Of a stretch of DNA of 64,000 bases, positions 16,069-24,679 are shown one piece after another. The notes beneath the pieces were generated by a model. That model did no database searches. It saw nothing but the letters and a program-made list of their open reading frames with translations, and was not told the DNA's origin. This stretch comes from ZC4RG30 sp035556135 (GTDB lineage: Bacteria; Pseudomonadota; Gammaproteobacteria; Steroidobacterales; Steroidobacteraceae), in assembly GCA_035556135.1 (NCBI GenBank), contig DATMFO010000003.1:992001-1056000 (forward strand). The letters run 5' to 3'. Position 1 is the stretch's first letter; the number at the start of each line of letters is the position of its first letter. The position numbers and the translations under genes were made by a program.

Positions 16069-17955
16069 ATGAACACATCGGGCCGGTCCTTCAAATCCAC
16101 CCTCACCGCAGCCGCAGGCGCCCTGCTGCTGGCGGGGGCCTTGCTGCCAGCGCAGGCGAAGGAGGTCATGCTGATGAACCGCATCGGCCCCTCCAGGCTT
16201 ACCCTGCACGTCGCCAATGCCGATGGCAGTGGCGAGCGCGCCCTGCTGCCGCCCTCTGCCGTGCGCGATTACGATGCCTCGTTCTCCCCCGACGGCAAGT
16301 GGATCGTGTTCACCTCCGAGCGCGACGGCGTGGGTGACGGCCAGGCCGACATCTGGCGCGTGCGGCCGGATGGCACGGGCCTCGAACGGCTTACCAAGGA
16401 CACTTCGATGGAAGATGCCGGCGCGCTCTCGCCCGACGGCACGAAGCTCGCCTATGTGTCGACCAAGGGCGGCGCACGCACCGCGAACGTCTGGGTAATG
16501 GACCTGAAGTCGGGCAAGGCGACCAACCTCACCGGCGACAACAAGACCGCCCCGCCCCCCTTGATGAGTGGCCATTTCCGCCCGTCCTGGTCGCCTGACG
16601 GACAGTGGATTGCCTTCAGTTCCGATCGCGGCGAGAAGTGGGCCGGCGCCGAGAATGGCGCTGGTGCCGGGCATTCCCATCCGACCAGCCTGTATGTGGT
16701 CAAGGCCGATGGCACGGGCCTGCGCCGGATCACCAACAAGGCAGGCACGGCCTATGGCACGCCCAGGTGGTCGGCTGACGGCCGCAAGCTGCTGGCCTAT
16801 TCGCTGCCCGTGCGCGACACCTTCGGCGCGCGCATGCATGGCGCCGGCATCGCAGCGCTCGGCTCCACCTCCCAGATCGTGGAGATCGACGTGGCGAGCG
16901 GCGAGGAGAAAGCCATCACCACCGGTCCAGCCCTGAAGACCAGTCCGCAATACCTTCCCGACGGCCGCATCGGCTACGTGATCAAGGGCACTTCCAGGGA
17001 CGGCCCCAAGGTGGGCATCGTCTATTCGGACGGCTCGCGCGGTCCCGAGGGGGAGGTGCGCAGCCCGTCCTGGTCGCCCGACGGCAAGACCGTCGTGTTC
17101 TACCGCATCGACGTGAAGAACCGCGCGCAGAATACGAAGCTGTACAGCTGGGACAGCAAGCGGGAGTACCGCTACACCGACGTGTTCCCAGCCATCTGCC
17201 CGAAGAAGAACAAGCTCGCGCTCACCGACCTGGATTTCCCCTTCGGCAATCCCACCGCGTCGGTCAGCGTGATGAACATCGACGGCACGCAGCCGAAGAA
17301 GGTGTTCCAGCGCCAGGACGGCGCCTCGCTGATGCCCACCTGGTCGCCTGACTGCGAGTGGGTGGCCTTCGGTGTCGGCACGTTCTTCGGCGGCCGCGGC
17401 TTCGGACCGGCCAATGTCTTCATGGTGAAGGCGGACGGCTCGGAGAGCCGGCAGGTGACGAACAACCCCGTCAACTCCGGCTTCCCGGCCTGGCATCCGG
17501 ATGGCAAGACCCTGATCTACCGCGTCTGGAGCACGCAGGACAACCCGGAGACCCGGGGCCTGCGCTCACTGAACCTCCAGGACAACTCGGTGAAGGTGCT
17601 CAGCACGGGCTGGGACAACTTCCCCTTCATCTCGCCCACCGGCGACCGCGTGGTCTTCACGCGCCGCATGCCGGACTTCGATTTCGAAGTGTTCACCATG
17701 AACGTGGACGGCAGCGACGTGAAGCAGCTCACTACCACCAGCGGTGCAGATGCGCACGCCACCTGGTCGGCGGATGGCAAGGAAATCTTCTTCGGCAGCT
17801 CGCGCACCGGCTTCAAGGACGAGGCAGCGATGTACGACGTCTCGCCACAGCCCTATGCCCAGATATTCCTGATGGACCGCAATGGCGGCAACGTGCGTCA
17901 GCTCACCGACAGCAAGTGGGAAGACTCGCTGGGTACCTACGTCAACATGCCCTGA
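16069..17955 (+). CDS. Exported TolB/WD40-like beta-propeller protein
   Basis: 628 aa. The ATG at 16069 is chosen over an in-frame TTG at 16054 because GGAG is properly spaced before it and the TTG would fall next to the operator. Signal peptide ends at LLPAQAKE. Repeated TolB-type blades follow (SPDGKWIVFTSERDG, SPDGTKLAYVST, SPDGQWIAFSSDRG, SADGRKLLAYS, SPDGKTVVFYR, HPDGKTLIYR, SADGKEIFFGSS), consistent with one or two propellers like the N-terminal part of dipeptidyl peptidase IV but without a peptidase domain. A periplasmic scaffold or binding role is likely. The MBL gene follows 18 bp downstream. Confidence 0.85.
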   Translation: MNTSGRSFKSTLTAAAGALLLAGALLPAQAKEVMLMNRIGPSRLTLHVANADGSGERALLPPSAVRDYDASFSPDGKWIVFTSERDGVGDGQADIWRVRPDGTGLERLTKDTSMEDAGALSPDGTKLAYVSTKGGARTANVWVMDLKSGKATNLTGDNKTAPPPLMSGHFRPSWSPDGQWIAFSSDRGEKWAGAENGAGAGHSHPTSLYVVKADGTGLRRITNKAGTAYGTPRWSADGRKLLAYSLPVRDTFGARMHGAGIAALGSTSQIVEIDVASGEEKAITTGPALKTSPQYLPDGRIGYVIKGTSRDGPKVGIVYSDGSRGPEGEVRSPSWSPDGKTVVFYRIDVKNRAQNTKLYSWDSKREYRYTDVFPAICPKKNKLALTDLDFPFGNPTASVSVMNIDGTQPKKVFQRQDGASLMPTWSPDCEWVAFGVGTFFGGRGFGPANVFMVKADGSESRQVTNNPVNSGFPAWHPDGKTLIYRVWSTQDNPETRGLRSLNLQDNSVKVLSTGWDNFPFISPTGDRVVFTRRMPDFDFEVFTMNVDGSDVKQLTTTSGADAHATWSADGKEIFFGSSRTGFKDEAAMYDVSPQPYAQIFLMDRNGGNVRQLTDSKWEDSLGTYVNMP

Positions 17956-17973
17956 CGGGCCGAAGGGGGAGCG

Positions 17974-19047
17974 ATGGGCGGATCAGTCCCGGGGCCCGCG
18001 GTGACGCGGCGCCAGATGCTGCGCGCAACCGGCTGCGCCGCCGTCGCCGCCACCCTGGCCAGAGGTGCGACTGCAGCGCAGCCGGCCGGTGGGGCATTCG
18101 GCACGCCACCGGCTACGGACATACGCACCGAACTGAAGCGGATTTCCCCCTCGGTGCTCGCGTTCCTGCAGCGCGAGGCCCCGGGCCAGAGCAACTTCTC
18201 GGTATCCAACTTCGGCCTCGTCGAGGGGCCGAAGACCCTGCTGGCCATCGACGCGGGCGGCGGTCCGCAGCATGCGCGCAATTTCCTGCGGGCGGCGCAA
18301 AGCCTGGGCAAGCCGGTGGACCGCGTGGTGATCACGCATGAGCATCCCGACCACAGCGTGGGACTCACGCAGTTTCCTGCGGGCATCGAGATCATCGCCC
18401 AGGAACGCACACGCGAGCAGATGGTGCGGATGGGAACGCCGGCCACCCCGGCCTACTGGAAGACCAATCCCGCCTGGGGCAACGCCGAGGACGTGAACCG
18501 CGTCGTGCTGCCCACCGTCACCTTCCGCGACCGCATGTCCCTGTACTACGGCGACACGCGTGTGGATTTCGAATGGCCCGGGCAGGCCCACACCGTCGGC
18601 GATGCGCTGGTCTACGTGCGCTCATCGCGGGTGGTGTTCATGGGCGACATTGCCTTCTTCGGCGTGACGCCGCTCAGCGCCTCAGGGTTCGTGCTGGACT
18701 GGATCAAGGTCTGCGACGCCGTGCTGCAGGACGCCGGCATCGACGTCATCGTGCCCGGCCATGGCCCCGTGGGCGGCAAGCCGGAGCTGGTGGAGATGCG
18801 CGACTACCTGGCGCTGCTGGTGCGCGAAGCCCGCCGCGGCATGGCGGCCGGCATCGGCGCCGGTCGCGTGGCAGCCGGGATGGACCTGGGCAAATACGCC
18901 ACCTGGACCGACCCGGACCGCGTCGTGAACAACATGGCGAGGCTGTATGCCGAACTGGACGGAACCCTCGGCAGCGATGCCGAGCGGGAGAACTCGCGCC
19001 AGGCCGTGGCCGAATACAACCAGATCAAGTCGCGGCGTGCGCCTTGA
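17974..19047 (+). CDS. Tat-exported metallo-beta-lactamase-fold hydrolase
   Basis: 357 aa. TRRQMLRATG at residues 11-20 plus a hydrophobic core is a twin-arginine signal. The zinc motif is complete: H122-E-H124-P-D126-H127, a downstream AHTVGD and a distal PGHGPVGG. This places it with SoxH/quinoprotein-relay-like MBL hydrolases rather than B3 lactamases (no NH motif). AAGGGGGA lies before the ATG. It follows the TolB-like gene by 18 bp and its last 23 bp overlap the 3' end of the TetR gene on the other strand. Likely a periplasmic lactone, thioester or phosphoester hydrolase. Confidence 0.85.
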   Translation: MGGSVPGPAVTRRQMLRATGCAAVAATLARGATAAQPAGGAFGTPPATDIRTELKRISPSVLAFLQREAPGQSNFSVSNFGLVEGPKTLLAIDAGGGPQHARNFLRAAQSLGKPVDRVVITHEHPDHSVGLTQFPAGIEIIAQERTREQMVRMGTPATPAYWKTNPAWGNAEDVNRVVLPTVTFRDRMSLYYGDTRVDFEWPGQAHTVGDALVYVRSSRVVFMGDIAFFGVTPLSASGFVLDWIKVCDAVLQDAGIDVIVPGHGPVGGKPELVEMRDYLALLVREARRGMAAGIGAGRVAAGMDLGKYATWTDPDRVVNNMARLYAELDGTLGSDAERENSRQAVAEYNQIKSRRAP

Positions 19048-19747
19048 TCGACCAGGGCTCCACGCGCGAGCGCATGCCATCAAGAACCATGCGCACGATG
19101 AAATCCTTGTATCGCTCGGCGAGTTCCTCGGCGCTGATGCCCTCGGGCACCAGCGGCATGATCATCGCCTGGGCGGCGGCGAAGAATTCGCACATGCCGA
19201 TCAGCGCCACGTGCATGAACAGCGGGTCGGTGCCGCTGGTGCGGCTTTCCTTCTCCGCATGAAGCATCAGCGCATAGCGGCTCACGACGCCGGTGTTGAG
19301 TTCGCGCACCCGCCGCCGCACCTCGGGGAGTTTCGAGCTGGCGCATTCATCGACCATCAGCCGCTGCATCGAGCGCACGTTCAGGGCGAAGTCCACCATG
19401 TCGCGCACGTCGGCAGCGAGCCTGGCTGCCGGGCCGGACGCCGTCGGCGGATGGGAGTGTTCCCAGTTGGCCAGGATGTCCTCGATCACCGCCAGCAGCA
19501 GCTCCTCGCGGCTGCTGAAGTAGTAGCGCACCAGCGCCGGGTCCACTCCTGCGCTGCGCGCGATGGAGGAGATCGTCGCCTTGTGGGGCTGGATCTTCTC
19601 CAGCAGCTTGCGGGCCGAGGTCACGATGGCCTCACGGCCCACGGCGCCATGTTTGGCGCGCGGGCGGCCCCTGCTGCGCCGCGGCTTGGCGGCTGCCTTG
19701 GCCGGCTTGCCCGCCTTGCTGGCCGGGGCGTTCCTGGTCGATTTCAT
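19025..19747 (-). CDS. TetR-family regulator with AT-hook-like N-terminal tail
   Basis: 240 aa. Residues 1-35 are rich in Lys, Ala and Arg and contain RRSRGRPRAKHG, whose GRPR core resembles an AT-hook. The helix-turn-helix follows (ISSIARSAGVDPALVRYYFSS, about residues 58-80), then a long helical ligand domain. It is transcribed away from the 19876 operon. The 125-bp gap holds a perfect ATTCC-N8-GGAAT palindrome (19833-19850). TetR proteins usually bind such sites next to their own gene, so this is the leading candidate repressor for all five boxes. That link is inference. Its 3' end overlaps the MBL gene by 23 bp. Confidence 0.9.
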   Translation of the reverse strand: MKSTRNAPASKAGKPAKAAAKPRRSRGRPRAKHGAVGREAIVTSARKLLEKIQPHKATISSIARSAGVDPALVRYYFSSREELLLAVIEDILANWEHSHPPTASGPAARLAADVRDMVDFALNVRSMQRLMVDECASSKLPEVRRRVRELNTGVVSRYALMLHAEKESRTSGTDPLFMHVALIGMCEFFAAAQAMIMPLVPEGISAEELAERYKDFIVRMVLDGMRSRVEPWSIKAHAAT

Positions 19748-19832
19748 GGGTTACTGCTTAGCACAAATCCGTCCGTTCCTGTTGCGCGCGAAATTCCGCG
19801 CAGCACTGGCCGGCGCGGCGTCAATCCGCTAA

Positions 19833-19850
19833 ATTCCTTGCACTGGGAAT
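19833..19850. promoter_or_regulatory. Operator box D in the divergent TetR region
   Basis: ATTCCTTGCACTGGGAAT, a perfect 5+5 palindrome that extends to 6+6 (AATTCC...GGAATT). A -10-like TAAATT (19830-19835) overlaps its left half. It lies 86 bp from the TetR start and 26 bp from the ATG at 19876, so it could control both directions. Confidence 0.7.
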
Positions 19851-19875
19851 TAAATCCTTCAAGGGGGATGCCGTG

Positions 19876-20724
19876 ATGCATGGCTCCAGACTGCTGTTCC
19901 GTTCCGTCATTTTACTTGGGCTCTACGCCGCCGCGGGCGCGGCATATCCGGCAGCGGCGATGAAGGACCCGCTGTACGGGGATCCTGCCCACCCGAACCT
20001 CTCGGGCATGTGGAATCCAGAATTCGCCTATTTCGGGCCGCCGGTCGGCGCACCACCTCCAGCGGCCACGAACTCCGCTCCCCCCCAGGGTGGTCCGCCG
20101 GCCGGCCGCCCACCCGGACCACCCTCCGGAGCTGCCGCGGGCGCACCTCCAGGGGCAGCGCCCGCCGGTGGCGCGGCGATGCGTTTCACCCGCCCGTCCC
20201 CGCCGAAACTCACACCCGAATACGCGAAGAAATTCGCGGCGTGGAGCAAGGACCTGGAGACGGGCGTGCAGGAGCCCGACACAGTCACGCGCTGCCTGGC
20301 ATTCGGCATCGCCCGCTTCGGCACCATGCCTGTGGAGATCATCCAGACGCCAGGCCAAGTCACCATGAACCTCGGCGTGCTGCATGACATCCGCCGCATC
20401 TACATGGATGGCATCGGCCACACCGTCGGCGCCGACCCGAGCTTCAATGGCGACTCGGTGGGCCGCTGGGAAGGCGACACGCTGGTGGTGGAGACCAACA
20501 ACATCCGCGCCGCCACGGTCGACCGTGACGGCATCCCCTACTCCGACAAGCTCACGGTGGTGGAGCGCATCCGCCGCGTCAGCCCGACACGGCTGGAGAT
20601 CGAGACGACGCTCACCGATCCGGAAGCCTTCCAGGAGCCGTACACCATCCGCCGGGCTTACACGCCGATGCCCCCGGGCAGCCGGTTCGAGGAGTACCTG
20701 TGCGAGAACAACCGCGACCTGTGA
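19876..20724 (+). CDS. Exported protein with GDTLVVET domain (partner of DUF6152)
   Basis: 282 aa from the ATG at 19876 (a GTG at 19873 is also possible), with AAGGGGGA upstream. Signal peptide ends near AYPAAAMKD. DPAHPNLSGMW opens the mature protein, followed by about 45 residues of Pro/Gly/Ala-rich linker (20047-20190). The conserved domain has GRWEGDTLVVETNN, LTVVERIRR and LTDPEAFQEP. The same domain forms the C-terminal half of the fusion protein at 7640-8689. The function is unknown, but the repeated pairing with DUF6152 implies that the two work together in the periplasm. First gene of a four-gene operon behind box D. Confidence 0.82.
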   Translation: MHGSRLLFRSVILLGLYAAAGAAYPAAAMKDPLYGDPAHPNLSGMWNPEFAYFGPPVGAPPPAATNSAPPQGGPPAGRPPGPPSGAAAGAPPGAAPAGGAAMRFTRPSPPKLTPEYAKKFAAWSKDLETGVQEPDTVTRCLAFGIARFGTMPVEIIQTPGQVTMNLGVLHDIRRIYMDGIGHTVGADPSFNGDSVGRWEGDTLVVETNNIRAATVDRDGIPYSDKLTVVERIRRVSPTRLEIETTLTDPEAFQEPYTIRRAYTPMPPGSRFEEYLCENNRDL

Positions 20725-20741
20725 TTTTCCGGAGACCGTCC

Positions 20742-21146
20742 ATGAGAAAGACCATCATCCTGCTTGCCACGCTGGCAATGCCGCTGGCAGCACTGGCACA
20801 CCACTCCTTTGCCATGTTCGACATGGCGAAGTCCGTCAACTACAAGGGCCGCGTGAAGGAAGTCCAGTGGACCAACCCGCACGTGTGGGTTGAACTGGAG
20901 GTCACCGCCGACGGCAAGACCACGGTGCTCAGCTTCGAGGGCGCGGCCATCTCCGTGCTCAAGCGCGTGGGCTGGACCAAGGATACGGTGAAGGTCGGTG
21001 ACGAAGTGACGGTGGTCGGCCATCCCTTCAAGGATGGGCGGCCCGGTGGCAGCATCGATCACCTGTTGCTGGCCGACGGGCGCAAGATCGGAACGGGAGA
21101 TGCAATTCCGCCGGCGCTGGTGGTGCCCGGCGTCGTGGCCCAATAA
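20742..21146 (+). CDS. Exported DUF6152 protein
   Basis: 134 aa. The ATG at 20742 follows CCGGAG and opens a clean signal peptide (MPLAALA) leaving HHSFAMFDM as the mature N-terminus, the DUF6152 hallmark. The small beta domain shows YKGRVKEVQWTNPHVW and VKVGDEVTVVGHPF. The N-terminal histidine pair could bind a metal such as copper; this is an inference from the exposed HH after cleavage. It lies 17 bp downstream of the 19876 gene and 37 bp upstream of the FAH gene. Confidence 0.85.
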   Translation: MRKTIILLATLAMPLAALAHHSFAMFDMAKSVNYKGRVKEVQWTNPHVWVELEVTADGKTTVLSFEGAAISVLKRVGWTKDTVKVGDEVTVVGHPFKDGRPGGSIDHLLLADGRKIGTGDAIPPALVVPGVVAQ

Positions 21147-21183
21147 ACGGATTTCCTGAAAACAACACAGCTGAGGGGCAGAG

Positions 21184-22380
21184 ATGAATACCAGTCGAAC
21201 CGTGATACCGGCGATCGCCCTGGCGATTGCACTGGCGACAGGCTCGGCAGGCGCCGCGCAACCAGCGGCCACGCCGTTCAAGCTCGGCACCTTCGAGTCC
21301 CAGGGGCGCAACTTCGTCGGCCTGGTGCTGCGTGACACCGTCGTGGTCGATGTGGCGGCGGCCAACGCGCAATACGAGCGCGCCAATGCCGGCGCGCCCA
21401 AGGTGACGTTTCCGTCCGACCTGAAAGACGTGATTGCAGGTTATGACGCGTCGTTCGCGCCACGGCTGCGACAGCTGGCAGCGGCGAATGCCGCCACGCA
21501 GAACGCCGCCTACATCCGCCCCATCGACAGCGTGAAGATCCTGCCGCCGGTGCGGCCCACGCTGATGCTCAACGCCGGCGCAAACTATCCGGAACACGCT
21601 GCCGGCATCATCGCCCAGGGTGGCCGTGGCGCAGGTTCTGGTCCTGGCGGCCCGGCTCCGGCCGGCGCCCCGCCGGCGCCCCGTGGTGCACCGGGCGCGC
21701 CTCCAGCCGGAGCCCCTGCCGGAGCCGGCGGACCGCCGCGTGGCGGCGCGACGTCGGCGACCGGCATCTGGGAGCGCGCTCCGGGCGACACCCGCGGCGA
21801 CAATCCCTACCTGTTCCTCAAGTCGCCCACCACCATCGTGGGCGCAAATGACGATCTGATCATCCCGCGCGGCCGCGACCAGATCGACTGGGAGTGCGAG
21901 TTCTCCGTGGTGATCGGCAAGCCCGCGAAGAATGTGGCAGTGAATGCAGCGGCCGACTACATCTTCGGCTACACCGTCCACATCGACCTGTCGGACCGTG
22001 GCGGGCGCGGCGACCGCAAGATGGGCGGCGGGCCGGACTGGCTGGTGCAGAAGAACCACGACACCTTCGGCCCCATCGGCCCCTTCATCGTGCCGAAGGA
22101 GTTCGTGCCCGAGCCCACGAACATCCGCCACTACTTCACGCTCAACGGCGAGATCAAGCAGGACTCCAACACCGGCCGCATGGAATACAACCAGTGGGAG
22201 ATGCTCTCCTACGCCTCGAACATCCTCTCGCTGCGGCCGGGTGACATGATCGCGCTGGGCAGTCCTTCGGGCACGAACATAGAGCGCGACAACCCGAGCT
22301 GGATCAAGGCGGGCGATGTGGGCGTGTGCACCATCGAGGGCATCGGCCAGCAGCGGCACCGGTTCGTGGCGCAGCCCTGA
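21184..22380 (+). CDS. Exported fumarylacetoacetate hydrolase-family enzyme with Pro/Gly-rich insert
   Basis: 398 aa, start backed by GAGGGGCAGAG. The N-terminus is a signal peptide (LAIALATGSAGAAQ), unusual because FAH enzymes are normally cytosolic. The FAH core is present: IDWECEFSVVIGK with the E-x-E metal ligands, a downstream D in YTVHIDLSDR, NHDTFGPIGPF, and LSLRPGDMIALGSPSGT. An approximately 48-residue Gly/Pro/Ala insert (21616-21760) interrupts the domain before the metal motif. The family cleaves C-C bonds in diketo acids or acts as hydratase or decarboxylase. It lies between DUF6152 and an abutting MFS transporter, suggesting a periplasmic step before uptake. Confidence 0.87.
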   Translation: MNTSRTVIPAIALAIALATGSAGAAQPAATPFKLGTFESQGRNFVGLVLRDTVVVDVAAANAQYERANAGAPKVTFPSDLKDVIAGYDASFAPRLRQLAAANAATQNAAYIRPIDSVKILPPVRPTLMLNAGANYPEHAAGIIAQGGRGAGSGPGGPAPAGAPPAPRGAPGAPPAGAPAGAGGPPRGGATSATGIWERAPGDTRGDNPYLFLKSPTTIVGANDDLIIPRGRDQIDWECEFSVVIGKPAKNVAVNAAADYIFGYTVHIDLSDRGGRGDRKMGGGPDWLVQKNHDTFGPIGPFIVPKEFVPEPTNIRHYFTLNGEIKQDSNTGRMEYNQWEMLSYASNILSLRPGDMIALGSPSGTNIERDNPSWIKAGDVGVCTIEGIGQQRHRFVAQP

Positions 22381-23604
22381 ATGGATCCCGCGCGCGGCTG
22401 GCCCCGGAGCCTTTCCGGGGCCGTGCTCGGCAGCGCCACTGGTGTATCGGCACTGCTGCTGTACACCAATGGCCTGTTCGTGGCGGGACTCACGGCCGAC
22501 TTCGGGCTGACGCGCTCGCAGTTCGGCTTCGGCGTGCTGCTGGTCACCATGGCACTGGCCTGCGCCAATCCCATGGTGGGCTGGCTGGTGGACCGGCTGG
22601 GCGCCAAGTGGCCGTCGGTGGCCGGGCTGTTCCTGCTGTCGCTGGGATTCGCCTCGCTGGGCACGTTCATCCACTCGGTGAACAGCTACTTCCTGCTGCA
22701 GGCCCTTGTGGCTTTCATTGGAGCCGCTTCAGGCCCGATCGCTTTCAGCAAGATCGTCAACGAGACCTTTGACCGCCACCGGGGCATCGCCCTTGGCCTG
22801 ACGATGACGGGTATCGGCATCGCCGCGGCGGTGATTCCACCGCTGCTTGCCGGTGAGATCGACGACCATGGCTGGCGTTCCGGCTACCACCACCTGGCCA
22901 TCGTGCCGCTGGTCGGCGCGGTGCTCATTGCCTTCCTGCTGCCCTCGCGGCATGCAGTCGGAATGCACAAGCGCGAGCAGCTCTCGCCCGCGGCACAGGC
23001 TTCTGCTGTCGCAGCGGCGGCCGGATGGCAGCGCTCCCCGGTGTTCTGGATGCTGGCCGGTACGTTCGCGATGATGTCGCTGGCATTCGCCGGCCTGCTG
23101 CCCCACTTCGTGCCCATGCTGAACGATGCGGGAATCGACGCGCGCACCGCGGGCAAGCTGGCCGGCCAGATCGGTCTCGCCGTCATCGCCAGCCGATTGC
23201 TGGTGGGTTTCCTGCTCGACCGCGTGTTCGCGCCCCGCATCGCCATCGCCATCTGCCTGGTTGCCGCGGCGGGCATCCTGATGTTCCTGGTCAATGGCGT
23301 GGAGTCAGCCTCCATCACCGCGATCGCGCTGGGGCTTGCCCTGGGAGCAGAGCTGGACCTGATGAGTTTCCTGATCGCCAGGTATTTCGGGCTGGCGCAG
23401 TTCGGCCGCATCTTCGGCTGGCTGTATTTCGCGTTCGTGTTCGCTTCGGGGCTTGGGCCGCTGTGGGTGGGGGCCGTGCGCGATGCGACGGGGAACTATT
23501 CGATCGCACTGGGTGCCAGTGCGATCGGACTGCTGGTGACCTGCGGGGGCTTCCTGCTGATGCCACGCTATCCGCCGGTTGCTGCCGGCGGCGTCGACAG
23601 GTAG
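22381..23604 (+). CDS. MFS transporter
   Basis: 407-aa, twelve-helix major-facilitator transporter whose ATG directly follows the FAH stop, implying translational coupling. It resembles monocarboxylate/oxalate-formate-antiporter-like members (NPMVGWLVDRLGAKWPSV in the first cytoplasmic loop, FLIARYFGLAQFGRIFGWLY in the second half). The region YFGLAQFG to FASGLGP is typical of this group, which moves small carboxylates. It is the last gene of the 19876 operon. It likely imports the acid released by the FAH enzyme; the substrate is inferred from context only. Confidence 0.88.
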   Translation: MDPARGWPRSLSGAVLGSATGVSALLLYTNGLFVAGLTADFGLTRSQFGFGVLLVTMALACANPMVGWLVDRLGAKWPSVAGLFLLSLGFASLGTFIHSVNSYFLLQALVAFIGAASGPIAFSKIVNETFDRHRGIALGLTMTGIGIAAAVIPPLLAGEIDDHGWRSGYHHLAIVPLVGAVLIAFLLPSRHAVGMHKREQLSPAAQASAVAAAAGWQRSPVFWMLAGTFAMMSLAFAGLLPHFVPMLNDAGIDARTAGKLAGQIGLAVIASRLLVGFLLDRVFAPRIAIAICLVAAAGILMFLVNGVESASITAIALGLALGAELDLMSFLIARYFGLAQFGRIFGWLYFAFVFASGLGPLWVGAVRDATGNYSIALGASAIGLLVTCGGFLLMPRYPPVAAGGVDR

Positions 23605-23607
23605 AGG

Positions 23608-24561
23608 CTACTCAGCCACCCAGGCGTATCCCTCGCCGCGCTTCTCGATCCTTCCCAGGCCGGGGAAGGGGAAATGCACGGCGTAGACACGCTGGTTGCT
23701 GGCTGCCAGGTCGGCCAGCAGGCTGGCCCGGCTGGCTGCGCCCTGGGCGGCATCGGTGTCAAAGGCAATGGGCCACTCGGGCTTCTGCACCGACACCACG
23801 TGGTGATGCATCGAGTCACCGATATACAGCAGCGCATTGCTGCCCGTGCCGATGCGGAAGGCAGAGTGCCCGGGCGTGTGGCCCTTCACTTCCACTGCAC
23901 GCACCATGCCCGGCAGCAGTTCCGCACCCGGCTTGAATGGCGCAACCGCCGGCTCGATGGCCCGCGCGATCTCCACGTGATGATTCAGTCCGAAGCTGGC
24001 GGCGGTGCGGTCATTGAGACCGCGCAGGGTCTGCCATTCCGGCTCGGAGATACGGATGATGGCGTTCGGGAACACCGGATCACCGGACGCATCGATCAGG
24101 CCGCCGACATGGTCGCCGTGCAGGTGGGAGATGAAGATGTCAGTGACGCTGTCGGGGGTAACGCCCGCCTCGGCGAGTGCCGCGCCGAGCTTGCCGGCGC
24201 CCTCGCCCATGTTGGTGCCCGCGCCGGTGTCGAACAGCATCACGCGGCCACCGGCCCTCACCAGCAGCGGCTGGACGGACAGCATCAGCTTGTCGGTGGG
24301 CAGGCCGGCGGCGCCCAGCAGATCAGCCACTTCCGCCGGAGTGCGACCGACGCCGAGCACCTTGTTGTCGTTGGGCAGTTCAAGGCCGCCATCGTGCAGC
24401 GCGATGCCGGTCATGGCGCCGATGCTGAAGGTGCGCACGTTCTGGCTCACCGGGGGCGGCGGTGGCGCGGCTGGCGGCGGTGGCGGATCGGAGCAGGCGA
24501 CCAGGCCGGTGAAGAGCAATGCGCAGAGCAGCGGCGACGCCGCGAGGCGGGACTTGTTCAT
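23608..24561 (-). CDS. MBL-fold hydrolase lipoprotein
   Basis: 317 aa. The ATG at 24561 has AAGGA upstream and begins a lipoprotein signal (LLFTGLVACSDP), followed by a run of prolines as a tether. The MBL zinc motif is H-L-H-G-D-H (FISHLHGDHVGG), then VKGHTPGHSAF and YIGDSMHH. It groups by eye with lactonase-like MBL proteins rather than B3 enzymes. It is a membrane-anchored periplasmic hydrolase of unknown substrate. It converges on the MFS gene with a 3-bp gap and belongs to a separate minus-strand group. Confidence 0.85.
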   Translation of the reverse strand: MNKSRLAASPLLCALLFTGLVACSDPPPPPAAPPPPPVSQNVRTFSIGAMTGIALHDGGLELPNDNKVLGVGRTPAEVADLLGAAGLPTDKLMLSVQPLLVRAGGRVMLFDTGAGTNMGEGAGKLGAALAEAGVTPDSVTDIFISHLHGDHVGGLIDASGDPVFPNAIIRISEPEWQTLRGLNDRTAASFGLNHHVEIARAIEPAVAPFKPGAELLPGMVRAVEVKGHTPGHSAFRIGTGSNALLYIGDSMHHHVVSVQKPEWPIAFDTDAAQGAASRASLLADLAASNQRVYAVHFPFPGLGRIEKRGEGYAWVAE

Positions 24562-24679
24562 GTTGGATTCCTTGATTGGAGCCGGGAACTTCGCACCCCG
24601 TGTGCCTTCTTGAGCCTCCCCGCGCTTGGCGCAAGGGTATCCCGCAAGCCCGGGGGCGGGCAATTCATGAGGGGGTGGC

